64,000 nucleotides of DNA, taken from positions 186,001-250,000 of the forward strand of contig JBDXHU010000006.1 in assembly GCA_039989475.1 (NCBI GenBank). The letters run 5' to 3'. Within the stretch, counting starts at the first letter, position 1. Each line of letters opens with the position of its first letter. Positions 37,146-44,024 of the stretch are shown piece by piece. Origin of the DNA: JBDXHU01 sp039989475. GTDB taxonomy: Bacteria; Pseudomonadota; Gammaproteobacteria; Pseudomonadales; Halieaceae. The position numbers were made by a program, and so were the translations under genes. The notes beneath the pieces were generated by a model. The model did no database searches, had not been told where the DNA came from, and worked only from the letters and a program-made list of their open reading frames with translations.

Positions 37146-37933
37146 CAGGGCTGGATCTCTACTTTAACTTGCATATTGGTAAAGCGGGAAACCGCTTCGC
37201 TGTCATCCAGCAGGATGAAAACCTCGACCACCCTGGCGTCGGTTTTGGCAATCGGATCTGCGCCCACCACATCCAGGCGACCCACCTTGAGCGAAACACG
37301 CTCCACTTTTCCAGTGATCTTCTCGCTCATCGCTGTAGTCTTGATGCTGGCGGCCTGGCCGACCTGGACCTGGGTAATATCGGTCTCATAGACCTCGGCT
37401 ACCGCATACATGCGGTCAGTTTTTCCCAATTCCATAACGCCGTCATTGCCAACGCGTTCGCCTGGGTAGGCGTGTATTTCAAGGATCTGTGCACGCAGTG
37501 GCGAGCGAACCACGGCGAGCTCCAGACGCGCCTTCGCTGCGGCCAGGTCGGCCTTGGCAATATCCAGCTGCATTTGTGCAGCGTCCAATTTTACTTTGCT
37601 GGTAGAGGACGTCTTGGCGAGATCTTTCTGCCGGGTCATTTCGTTCTCAGCGTTGGCGAGAATGGCGTCCAGGCGTGCAACCTCGGCTTTGCGCAAATTG
37701 TAACTGTCCAACCTGGCCACAATCTGGTCTTTCTCTACCCAGTCGCCTTCAGCCACATCGAGAGACTTTATGACCGCTCCCGACAGACCGTTGCCGGATG
37801 GGCCGGCGAGATTGACCACGCCATTTTCTGGCTCCAGCCTGCCCAGGCTGGTAATGGTGCGTTGCTCGGCGGCCGAGACTATCGGCATCAGCAGGGCAAT
37901 ACTCAGTATCAGGGGAGCCGTATGGCGCATCAT
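37145..37933 (-). CDS. HlyD/DevB-like periplasmic adaptor protein
   Basis: 262 residues. Signal peptide (about 1-21, LILSIALLMPIVSAAEQ), then a lipoyl-like half-motif (LGRLEPENGVVNLAGPSGNG), a helical hairpin (about 75-125), the second lipoyl half (ALVRSPLRAQILEIHAYPGERVG) and a beta-barrel (VAEVYETDITQVQVGQAASIK). It is short compared with most HlyD proteins but similar to DevB. It would connect the DevC permease to an outer-membrane TolC-type channel, not encoded nearby. AGGA lies 5 bases upstream of the start. Confidence 0.85.
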   Translation of the reverse strand: MMRHTAPLILSIALLMPIVSAAEQRTITSLGRLEPENGVVNLAGPSGNGLSGAVIKSLDVAEGDWVEKDQIVARLDSYNLRKAEVARLDAILANAENEMTRQKDLAKTSSTSKVKLDAAQMQLDIAKADLAAAKARLELAVVRSPLRAQILEIHAYPGERVGNDGVMELGKTDRMYAVAEVYETDITQVQVGQAASIKTTAMSEKITGKVERVSLKVGRLDVVGADPIAKTDARVVEVFILLDDSEAVSRFTNMQVKVEIQP

Positions 37934-37939
37934 GTCATC

Positions 37940-38953
37940 CTATATGGTCTGTAAAAGTTGGTAGTCGCCAGCATGTATCCGCCTGGCTGCGTGAACGCCC
38001 TCCAACAAGGTCTGCACCCGTGGAGCGAATTCTTCGAACCAGAGAAAAGCGTAAGACCTCAGGTCTTCCACCCTGATTTCGCTGGAATTATCAATTTGCA
38101 TGAGCTGGCGCGGCAGTTCACCGTTGATTCGCAGATAGCGATCTCCCAGTAACTGCTCACACTGGTGCGGGCTCACCGAGGAGCTGGCGTTCATCATATG
38201 GTCGAACAGGCCATTGCTTACCCAGCCGAATATTCCCCAGCCGCGTGAGGCCTCACCAATCTTGTCGCGATCCTCCTGGCTGAGGTCATGCAGCGGCAAA
38301 CCGGTACCCAGCGAGACCATCCATATGTCGTCCAGGGTGTGCCCCAGGGCGAGTGCCTCACTGATTGCACAATGGCTGGGATCGTTTGTTGCCAGCGCGC
38401 CATCTACCAGCCATCGCCGCTTGGGGGCAGTGGTCGCAACCGGCGGGTACATGGTGGGCGCAGCGGTGGCGGCATCGCAGATCTCCGCCAGGAGTGGATT
38501 GTAGGCGGCGTCGCCACCGCGATTATTCTTGAAGGCGACCAACTCCCGATTGATGAAGTCATAGGCCAGTATCAGCAGGTGTTTGTCTTCAATATCATTG
38601 ATATGCACCTCGCCAAGCTGGGCCATGATGTGGTCGCGCTTGCCAATACCATCGTATTTGGGTTGATTCTGAAAGCGGCCCAGCAGCTTGTCCCAGATGG
38701 ATTTGTCGAAATAGTGCTTGGTCATCCCGGCAGAGGAGTATTCGTCAATAGCGAGTGTTTCCAGCTTGCCGGCGTTGCGAGTGATATAGGCGGCAACAAG
38801 GGCCCCCGTGCTCACGCCGGCAAAAAAATCGAACTCATCGTGAATCGAGATCTGGGTTTCTTTTTCGAGGTAGTGCAGCACGCTGGTGGGAATGACACCT
38901 CGAGAGCCACCACCGTCGATGCTGAGGATAAGAATGGGGCCCTTCTCGGACAT
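37940..38953 (-). CDS. Patatin-like phospholipase
   Basis: 337 residues without a signal peptide. The patatin hallmarks are present: GGGSRGV (oxyanion hole, about residues 15-21), FAGVSTGALVAAY with the GxSxG nucleophile, and the catalytic Asp in DGALATNDPS. It probably hydrolyses membrane lipids or acyl chains in the cytosol. Its stop lies 6 bases upstream of the devB-like start, so it heads a four-gene operon with the DevBCA exporter, linking lipid hydrolysis to export (inference). Confidence 0.9.
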   Translation of the reverse strand: MSEKGPILILSIDGGGSRGVIPTSVLHYLEKETQISIHDEFDFFAGVSTGALVAAYITRNAGKLETLAIDEYSSAGMTKHYFDKSIWDKLLGRFQNQPKYDGIGKRDHIMAQLGEVHINDIEDKHLLILAYDFINRELVAFKNNRGGDAAYNPLLAEICDAATAAPTMYPPVATTAPKRRWLVDGALATNDPSHCAISEALALGHTLDDIWMVSLGTGLPLHDLSQEDRDKIGEASRGWGIFGWVSNGLFDHMMNASSSVSPHQCEQLLGDRYLRINGELPRQLMQIDNSSEIRVEDLRSYAFLWFEEFAPRVQTLLEGVHAARRIHAGDYQLLQTI

Positions 38954-38976
38954 GGCAAGCTTCCCTGCTCTTTCTT

Positions 38977-38989
38977 GTTATATGGTAAC
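38977..38989. promoter_or_regulatory. Candidate Zur-type operator (weak)
   Basis: GTTATATGGTAAC is a 13-bp inverted repeat close to the Zur core GTTATANTATAAC (two mismatches). It lies in the 268-bp divergent gap between the patatin gene and the zinc-receptor unit, 233 bases from the start at 39222. The receptor looks like ZnuD, which is Zur-controlled in Neisseria, but the distance is long and the match is partial. Confidence 0.3.
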
Positions 38990-39221
38990 CAGTGTCATGC
39001 TTTGGGTGCCTGTTAGCAAGCTCGGCAGAAGCGAGGCAAGCATTATCTCTTGCCAGGCTGATCAGTTGCACCAGATCATACAGCGCACTTTTATCCGGCG
39101 CTTTGACACGCTGGAACCGAGTAGGCCCGTTGCAACAGGGGCAGCGGCGCTGGTGTTCAAGCCCGCGTCGCCGTCTATTCTGCTGGTATTGCGGCCGCAA
39201 TTGTCGTACCTTCTTCCCGCC

Positions 39222-39509
39222 ATGAAGAACATCGCCTCACAAACACGCGCCCACTGGCTCATCGCAGCCATGGTGATGCTGCTGCTCGGTGCTCAGATTG
39301 CGCAATCTGCGCACCTGCACGCCGACCACTCCATGGCGCCTGATTGTGTGCAATGCTCTGCTGATGGCGGCCAGACCGCGCTCATCGCCGGCGCCGCCAC
39401 GCCACCCTGTATAGCTGCGATTCGCGGCAACAATACCCACCTGTCGGCGGCCCCTTTCGCCACGTTCTACCGCCTTGCGGCCCGAGGTCCTCCCGCACTC
39501 TCCAACTGA
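39222..39509 (+). CDS. Small exported His/Cys-containing protein upstream of a ZnuD-like receptor
   Basis: 95 residues. It has a signal peptide or membrane helix (about 10-27, LIAAMVMLLLGAQIAQSA) followed by a short His- and Cys-rich patch, HLHADHSMAPDCVQCSADGG, and a flexible tail. This resembles short metal-linked proteins of the DUF2946 type that precede TonB receptors. It ends 34 bases before the receptor and both probably form one unit. A metal-binding or metal-sensing role is inferred from the His/Cys patch and the neighbour only. Confidence 0.7.
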   Translation: MKNIASQTRAHWLIAAMVMLLLGAQIAQSAHLHADHSMAPDCVQCSADGGQTALIAGAATPPCIAAIRGNNTHLSAAPFATFYRLAARGPPALSN

Positions 39510-39543
39510 ATAAGAACCCTTAATTCAGATTTGGAGATACACC

Positions 39544-41625
39544 GTGAAACGTAATCTTATTGCATTGCTGGTAGCCACCAGCAGCGCCGCTATGGCGCAG
39601 GAAGGCCGAATGGAGCATGTCATTGTCTCCGTTCCCATTCACAAGAAAACAGCCGAAACCAACCTGCCGGTGACCGTGCTCACCGGCGAAGAACTGCGCC
39701 GCGCAGCCAGCGCCAGCATTGGCGAGACCCTGGGCAACAAGCCCGGCATCGCCAATGCCTCATTTGGTCCCGGCGTGGGCCGCCCCGTCATTCGCGGTCA
39801 GCAGGGCCCGAGAAGCGTGACCCTGCAAAACGGCACCAGCAGTGCTGATGTGTCCAGCCTGAGTCCTGACCATGCAGTTGGTGTAGAGCCACTTTTGGCC
39901 GACAGTATTGAGGTACTGCGCGGCCCTTCCACCCTGTTGTACGGCGGTGGCGCCATAGGCGGCGTAGTCAATGTGATCGACAACCGCATTCCGGTGAACC
40001 CTATTGAAGGTGTGAGTGGCGCTGTCGAATACCGCTACGACGATGCCTCGGAAATGGACAGTGGGGTGGGCCGCCTCGATGCGGGCATCGGCAACTTCGC
40101 TTTTCACCTCAGCGGCAGCACCCGCGACTTTAACGACCTGAAGATTCCCGGACGAGCCATTGACGAGCAGGCGCTGGAACAGCAGGAGGAATTACTGGGC
40201 GTTGAACACGAGGAGGAAGAGGAAGAGCTCGAAAACCGCGACGGCCACATCGACAACACCAATGGCGATGCCGATATCTGGACCGCCGGTGCCTCCTATC
40301 ATTTGGGAGAGAAAGGCTTCTTTGGCCTGGCAGCCAGTTCCTACAAAACCAAGTACGGCATTCCACCCGGTGCGCATGGCCACGAGGAGCACGAAGAGGA
40401 CCATGATGAAGAGCATGGCGAAGAAGAGGAAAACATTCGCATTGACCTCGACATGGATCGCTACGATGCCGCCCTGCACCTGCACGGGTTGCTTCCCGGC
40501 CTGATCGATGTGGCTCGGGCCAACCTCAGCTACACCGACTACAAGCACGTGGAGCTCGAAGGCGCCGAGGTCGGCACGCGCTTCAAGCGGGAAACCTGGG
40601 AATCGCGGCTGGAGCTGGTCCATCAGGGAGAGCACAATGGCGTGGTTGGTCTGCAGACGCGCTTGGATCAATTTGAGGCCATTGGCGAAGAAGCCTACGT
40701 GCCCAAAACCGACTCCACGGAATTGGGCCTGTTTTGGGTAGAAGACCTGGACTACGGCCCCTGGCACATCGAACTGGGCGCCCGGGTAGACTGGGTAGAA
40801 CGCGATCCCGATGCACTGAGCACCAACGATCAGGACTTCACCTCTCTGAGCGGGTCCGCCTCAGCCGGCTATGCGTTCTCCGGCGCCTGGTCGGCCAGCG
40901 TCGCTCTGGCGCGGTCTGCCAGAGCACCGGCCACCGAAGAGCTGTTCTCCAACGTGGACAACAGCGGCGACACGCTGGTCACCCATGCCGCCACGGGTGT
41001 CATTGAGATCGGCGACCCCGACCTCGATGAAGAGACATCGATCAACCTCGACGTCAGCCTCAACTGGCAGGGAGAACAGTCCTGGGCGGAACTAAGTGTG
41101 TTCTACAACAGCTTCCAGGACTACATCTTCCTGCTCAACTCCGGCGATTTTCAGGACGAAACGCCAATCTACCTGTATGAGCAGGACGATGCGGATTTTG
41201 TCGGCGTGGAATTTGAATCAAACTTTTACCTGACCGATCTGGGCCCCGGCGCCTTGTCGCTGGGCCTATTCGGAGACTTCATCAGCGGTGAGTTTGACAG
41301 CGCCGGCGATGTGCCGCGCATGCCGCCGTTGCGCGTAGGATCTGAACTGAGTTGGTCTGGTGATGCCCTGAGCGCCTATGTGCGCGTGATCAACGCCGAC
41401 GATCAGGACGATGCGGGCGACTTTGAGACTGATACCGACGGCTACACCCGCTGGGATGCCGGCATCGACTACCGCTTCAGCTTTTATAAAGACACCGAAC
41501 TACTCGCCTTCGTAAAGTGGAAGAATATCGGTGATGAAGAAATCCGTCTCAGCACCTCTTTCCTGCGCAACTACGCACCGCAGGCTGGAGAGTCTATCGA
41601 GGCGGGCATCCGCTTCTCCTTCTAA
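39544..41625 (+). CDS. TonB-dependent outer-membrane receptor, ZnuD-like (zinc uptake)
   Basis: 693 residues from a GTG with GGAG 8 bases upstream. Signal peptide (about 1-19), TonB-box region near residue 20-30, plug domain (about 35-150, with PVIRGQQGPRSVTLQNG and VEVLRGPSTLLYGGGAIGG-like phrase) and a 22-strand barrel ending SIEAGIRFSF. Two extracellular loops are extremely acidic and His-rich, at 40207-40262 and 40372-40440 (for example HGHEEHEEDHDEEHGEEEEN), as in ZnuD and related zinc receptors. Transport of zinc across the outer membrane is likely; the energising TonB system is elsewhere. Confidence 0.88.
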   Translation: MKRNLIALLVATSSAAMAQEGRMEHVIVSVPIHKKTAETNLPVTVLTGEELRRAASASIGETLGNKPGIANASFGPGVGRPVIRGQQGPRSVTLQNGTSSADVSSLSPDHAVGVEPLLADSIEVLRGPSTLLYGGGAIGGVVNVIDNRIPVNPIEGVSGAVEYRYDDASEMDSGVGRLDAGIGNFAFHLSGSTRDFNDLKIPGRAIDEQALEQQEELLGVEHEEEEEELENRDGHIDNTNGDADIWTAGASYHLGEKGFFGLAASSYKTKYGIPPGAHGHEEHEEDHDEEHGEEEENIRIDLDMDRYDAALHLHGLLPGLIDVARANLSYTDYKHVELEGAEVGTRFKRETWESRLELVHQGEHNGVVGLQTRLDQFEAIGEEAYVPKTDSTELGLFWVEDLDYGPWHIELGARVDWVERDPDALSTNDQDFTSLSGSASAGYAFSGAWSASVALARSARAPATEELFSNVDNSGDTLVTHAATGVIEIGDPDLDEETSINLDVSLNWQGEQSWAELSVFYNSFQDYIFLLNSGDFQDETPIYLYEQDDADFVGVEFESNFYLTDLGPGALSLGLFGDFISGEFDSAGDVPRMPPLRVGSELSWSGDALSAYVRVINADDQDDAGDFETDTDGYTRWDAGIDYRFSFYKDTELLAFVKWKNIGDEEIRLSTSFLRNYAPQAGESIEAGIRFSF

Positions 41626-41678
41626 ACGGTCTACTACCGGGGTCGGAGCAGGCGGTGGTCTGTTCCTTGCCCCGAGGC

Positions 41679-41863
41679 AAAATTGGGGTCAGATCACGTT
41701 TATGAGCATCTTTGAGTTCATATCCTGGCCTTGATTTAGCCATCTCTTGCTGGGCTGAACTTGAGCGAATAAACTTCTTTCGGCAGGGCACCGCTCATGG
41801 AATTCCAGTGACAGCTCAATTAACGCGCTGGGCTAATGGAGATAAGTGAACTGTCCTCGTAAT
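41679..41863. mobile_element. MITE-like 185-bp element, copy 4
   Basis: Starts AAAATTGGGGTCAGATCAC and ends GTGAACTGTCCTCGTAAT, with the right end changed at one base from the other copies. It fills most of the 323-bp gap between the ZnuD-like gene and the membrane orphan. The remainder of that gap (41626-41678 and 41864-41948) shows no gene or clear signal. Confidence 0.85.
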
Positions 41864-41948
41864 CAGCAATCTAAGCGTGAATATGAAGAGCGGCAATGAA
41901 ATCATTCCCTGTTACTTGCACCCATACAACCGGCTATAAGTGACGGCT

Positions 41949-42620
41949 ATGCGCATACTTTTATCAATACTGGTTGCGAGTCTCGTTACCGGCCTGATGG
42001 TTTACCTGTCCCCCATCGGGGCAAAGATCAGCTTTCAGATGCTTTCCGGCCTGTTTCCTGCGATCAGCGCCGAAACCGTCAATACCAGTACTCGTCATGG
42101 TCTCAGTATCGAAATCTACAACATTGGTTTCCTCACTTTTGCCGCACTATCTGGCATCCTCGCTGGCATTTCTCTTTTCCTTCAATCTTCAGCCTTAAAA
42201 AGACTTCTCGCGGCAGCAATTTTCACGGCCTTGCTCAGCATGGCAAGTGCCGCAATGTTCTGGCCGGGTGAGCAGCTCATCAACATCTACGCGCTCGTGA
42301 CACTTACTATTGTCCAGGCCGCAATGACGTCAGTTGTGCTAACGCTGTGCTGGTCCGCATTCGACTCATCCAGATTCATCAGAATAACGGGCAGTATCCT
42401 CGTCCTCCTAATATCCGGCCAGGGTCTGTTCCTGCCGCTACTGCACACCATTGCCGCCGTGCTGTATGCAAACAACATCTATACACCGCTGGGCTACCTG
42501 GATGTGACCGCCTACGTCTTAATACCAGCACTCGCTATTCCGCTGGCCTGTTGGCACTACCGGTTCACCACTCTGCAGTCAGAAAACCCCTCAAACTCGA
42601 GCATCCAGGGAGTAACTTGA
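41949..42620 (+). CDS. Hypothetical membrane protein with six to seven helices
   Basis: 223 residues from the ATG at 41949; a GTG at 41940 is the alternative start, and neither has a strong ribosome site. About six hydrophobic segments are separated by short loops, with no charged soluble domain and no recognised motif. It is followed after 2 bases by the small secreted gene at 42623, so both are probably in one operon. Function unknown. Confidence 0.65.
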   Translation: MRILLSILVASLVTGLMVYLSPIGAKISFQMLSGLFPAISAETVNTSTRHGLSIEIYNIGFLTFAALSGILAGISLFLQSSALKRLLAAAIFTALLSMASAAMFWPGEQLINIYALVTLTIVQAAMTSVVLTLCWSAFDSSRFIRITGSILVLLISGQGLFLPLLHTIAAVLYANNIYTPLGYLDVTAYVLIPALAIPLACWHYRFTTLQSENPSNSSIQGVT

Positions 42621-42622
42621 TC

Positions 42623-43114
42623 ATGTTAAGAAACTGTTGCGCAGCACTGTTGCTAATGCAGGCGAGTATTGCCATGGCATTCGAGGAACGCACTGTTGAC
42701 GATTTTGCCCCCCTTGCCAGTGGCACCAGCATCGAAGAATTTGATGCGGAGATTCGCAGGTACGAGAACGACTGCCTGGAAAACAGTTTCAGTGGCTCTC
42801 TAGGTCAGCGATGTTTCATGAAACGACTGCTATGGACTAGAGAATTGCAGCGGATTTACCCGGTGTTCGAGGCTGAGTTGCCAGAAAAAATGCGACAGGC
42901 CTTTATAGAAGAGCAGCAGGCCTGGGAAGACACCCTGGCGCAAACAGAACTGCTGGCTAAATACCTGATAGGCAAACAATTCAACGAGCCCGGAACCATG
43001 TACATCACAGCACGGGCGAAGGCACTCGACGACATGATGACCACGCCGATTAAACAGCGCGTCACAATGCTACGGGAATGGCAACAGAACTTCCTGGCAA
43101 ACCAGGAGGATTGA
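42623..43114 (+). CDS. Secreted LprI-like (DUF1311-type) protein
   Basis: 163 residues from the ATG at 42623; GGGAG lies 10 bases upstream. The signal peptide (about 1-19, CCAALLLMQASIAMA) is followed by a helical domain with two conserved cysteines (YENDCLENSFSGSLGQRCFM) and an aromatic-rich pattern (LLWTRELQRIYPVFEAELPE, then EEQQAWEDTLAQTELL) like the lysozyme-inhibitor LprI N-terminal domain. The family is broad, so lysozyme inhibition is only a guess. Confidence 0.65.
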   Translation: MLRNCCAALLLMQASIAMAFEERTVDDFAPLASGTSIEEFDAEIRRYENDCLENSFSGSLGQRCFMKRLLWTRELQRIYPVFEAELPEKMRQAFIEEQQAWEDTLAQTELLAKYLIGKQFNEPGTMYITARAKALDDMMTTPIKQRVTMLREWQQNFLANQED

Positions 43115-43126
43115 CGGTTATTCCTG

Positions 43127-43483
43127 CTAGGCCATTGGCCCGCCCGGATAACCATCCAGTTCCGGCCAGTCGGTATCCGACCACGGTGAATCCTGGCGGA
43201 CGGCGATGTAATACTGGCTGCCATAGCAGGTGATATCGATCATGCCATCGTCATCGATTTCACTGTAAGTCGAGTCGAGGTTACCACCGAAGCTGTCTTC
43301 ACCATCAGTCACCCAGGTGTAGGTGTCCTTATCCAGCAACTCCCCGTTCCCGCCTATCATGGTCCAGTATTCATCAGTGATTTCGAACGATTTCACGAAG
43401 CCTCGCAGAACCACATTGCCCTGTTCGTGAAGGAAGGGACGACCGGTCAGGTCCAGCCCTTTGAGTTTATCAAGACCTTGCAT
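43127..43483 (-). CDS. Hypothetical small acidic protein
   Basis: 118 residues, strongly acidic, rich in Asp, Gly, Tyr and Trp, with no signal peptide or membrane segment. Beta-strand-like stretches (YWTMIGGNGELLDKDTYTWV, GMIDITCYGSQYYIAVRQD) suggest a small beta fold. Converges with the LprI-like gene, 12 bases apart. No recognised family; ATG has only a weak ribosome site. Confidence 0.55.
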   Translation of the reverse strand: MQGLDKLKGLDLTGRPFLHEQGNVVLRGFVKSFEITDEYWTMIGGNGELLDKDTYTWVTDGEDSFGGNLDSTYSEIDDDGMIDITCYGSQYYIAVRQDSPWSDTDWPELDGYPGGPMA

Positions 43484-43617
43484 GTTTACTCACTTTGAAT
43501 TTCGATAGCTGTTATTCCGGCACTCGCTGGTTTATTGCTCCAGAGACTGAAACTGCACCGAAAACCGCCTTTATCATAACCCGCAATATCGGGTGGCGTG
43601 AAATCGAAAGGAATTTC

Positions 43618-43670
43618 TTCGACCGATCGATTGGTCGGGAGTTACGGAGTGAAATGGTGGGCCCAGAAGG
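43618..43670. repeat. 53-bp direct repeat, copy A
   Basis: Identical over 53 bases to 43814-43866, which runs into the 3' end of the tRNA gene. It begins TTCGACCGATCGATTGGTCG and ends in TGGTGGGCCCAGAAGG, so it carries the 3' terminus of the tRNA (CCA end plus acceptor strand) plus the downstream flank. It lies in the 541-base gap 43484-44024, whose other bases hold two hairpins (43686-43702 and 43718-43734) and no gene. Confidence 0.85.
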
Positions 43671-43775
43671 GAGAAGCTAGCGATTATGTTGCGCAGCAAC
43701 ATGCGCCGCTGAGCGACAGCCAGCTGTGCTGGCTGGCCGGATTAGTCCAATGAGGTCCGGCACGAACGAAGAGAG

Positions 43776-43795
43776 TGGTGGGCCCAGAAGGACTT
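43776..43795. repeat. Third copy of the tRNA 3' terminal 20 bp
   Basis: TGGTGGGCCCAGAAGGACTT is identical to 43851-43870, the last 20 bases (minus strand) of the tRNA(CAT) gene including CCA. It stands 75 bases downstream of the intact tRNA 3' end, without the 53-bp upstream block present in copies A and B. Confidence 0.85.
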
Positions 43796-43813
43796 AACGC
43801 GCCGTGCAACGGA

Positions 43814-43866
43814 TTCGACCGATCGATTGGTCGGGAGTTACGGAGTGAAATGGTGGGCCCAGAAGG
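43814..43866. repeat. 53-bp direct repeat, copy B (overlaps tRNA 3' end)
   Basis: Identical to 43618-43670. Its last 16 bases (43851-43866) are the 3' end of the tRNA gene, so the repeat is the tRNA terminus plus 37 bases of its downstream flank. The start is a near-palindrome (CGACCGATCGATTGGTCG). Confidence 0.85.
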
Positions 43867-43927
43867 ACTTGAACCTTCGACCAATCGATTATGAGTCGAC
43901 TGCTCTAACCAACTGAGCTATGGGCCC
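43851..43927 (-). tRNA. tRNA with CAT anticodon, probably tRNA-Ile2 (k2C34)
   Basis: 77 nt including the encoded CCA. Acceptor stem GGGCCCA pairs with TGGGCCC; D-arm is GCTCAGTTGGTTAGAGC; anticodon stem GTCGA/TCGAT holds the loop CTCATAA, so the anticodon is CAT; T-arm is GAAGG-TTCAAGT-CCTTC. The anticodon-to-variable part (CTCATAATCGATTGGTC) closely resembles E. coli ileX and lies near rpoD as ileX does, so it is likely the isoleucine tRNA whose C34 is modified to lysidine. Automated tools may call it tRNA-Met. Confidence 0.9.
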
Positions 43928-44024
43928 GTGAACTGTGCCAAACAATGCGAAAGCGTGGCGAGGCGCGATTATAAAGTAACCAGTGCCAGAATCCACTCCC
44001 CCTGGGCGGCAATTTCCGCTTTCG

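Noticed and set aside
39042..39070. A fifth, truncated copy of the 185-bp element upstream of the zinc-receptor unit
   Set aside because: About 18 bases (ATCTCTTGCCAGGCTGAT) match the inside of the element, but neither end is present; too short to call.
30895..41863. Integron or superintegron attC sites
   Set aside because: The 185-bp repeats are direct and punctuate genes, but they lack GTTRRRY-type core sites, genes face both ways, and no integrase is present; terminal inverted repeats fit a MITE better.
42347..43114. A 255-residue reading frame that begins inside the membrane orphan gene
   Set aside because: Only the part from 42623 has a signal peptide, a ribosome site and a plausible domain; the upstream part overlaps the better frame of the membrane protein.
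43495..43680. A 61-residue plus-strand frame in the repeat region beside the tRNA
   Set aside because: No ribosome site, no domain, and it runs across the 53-bp repeat; it is not supported as a gene.
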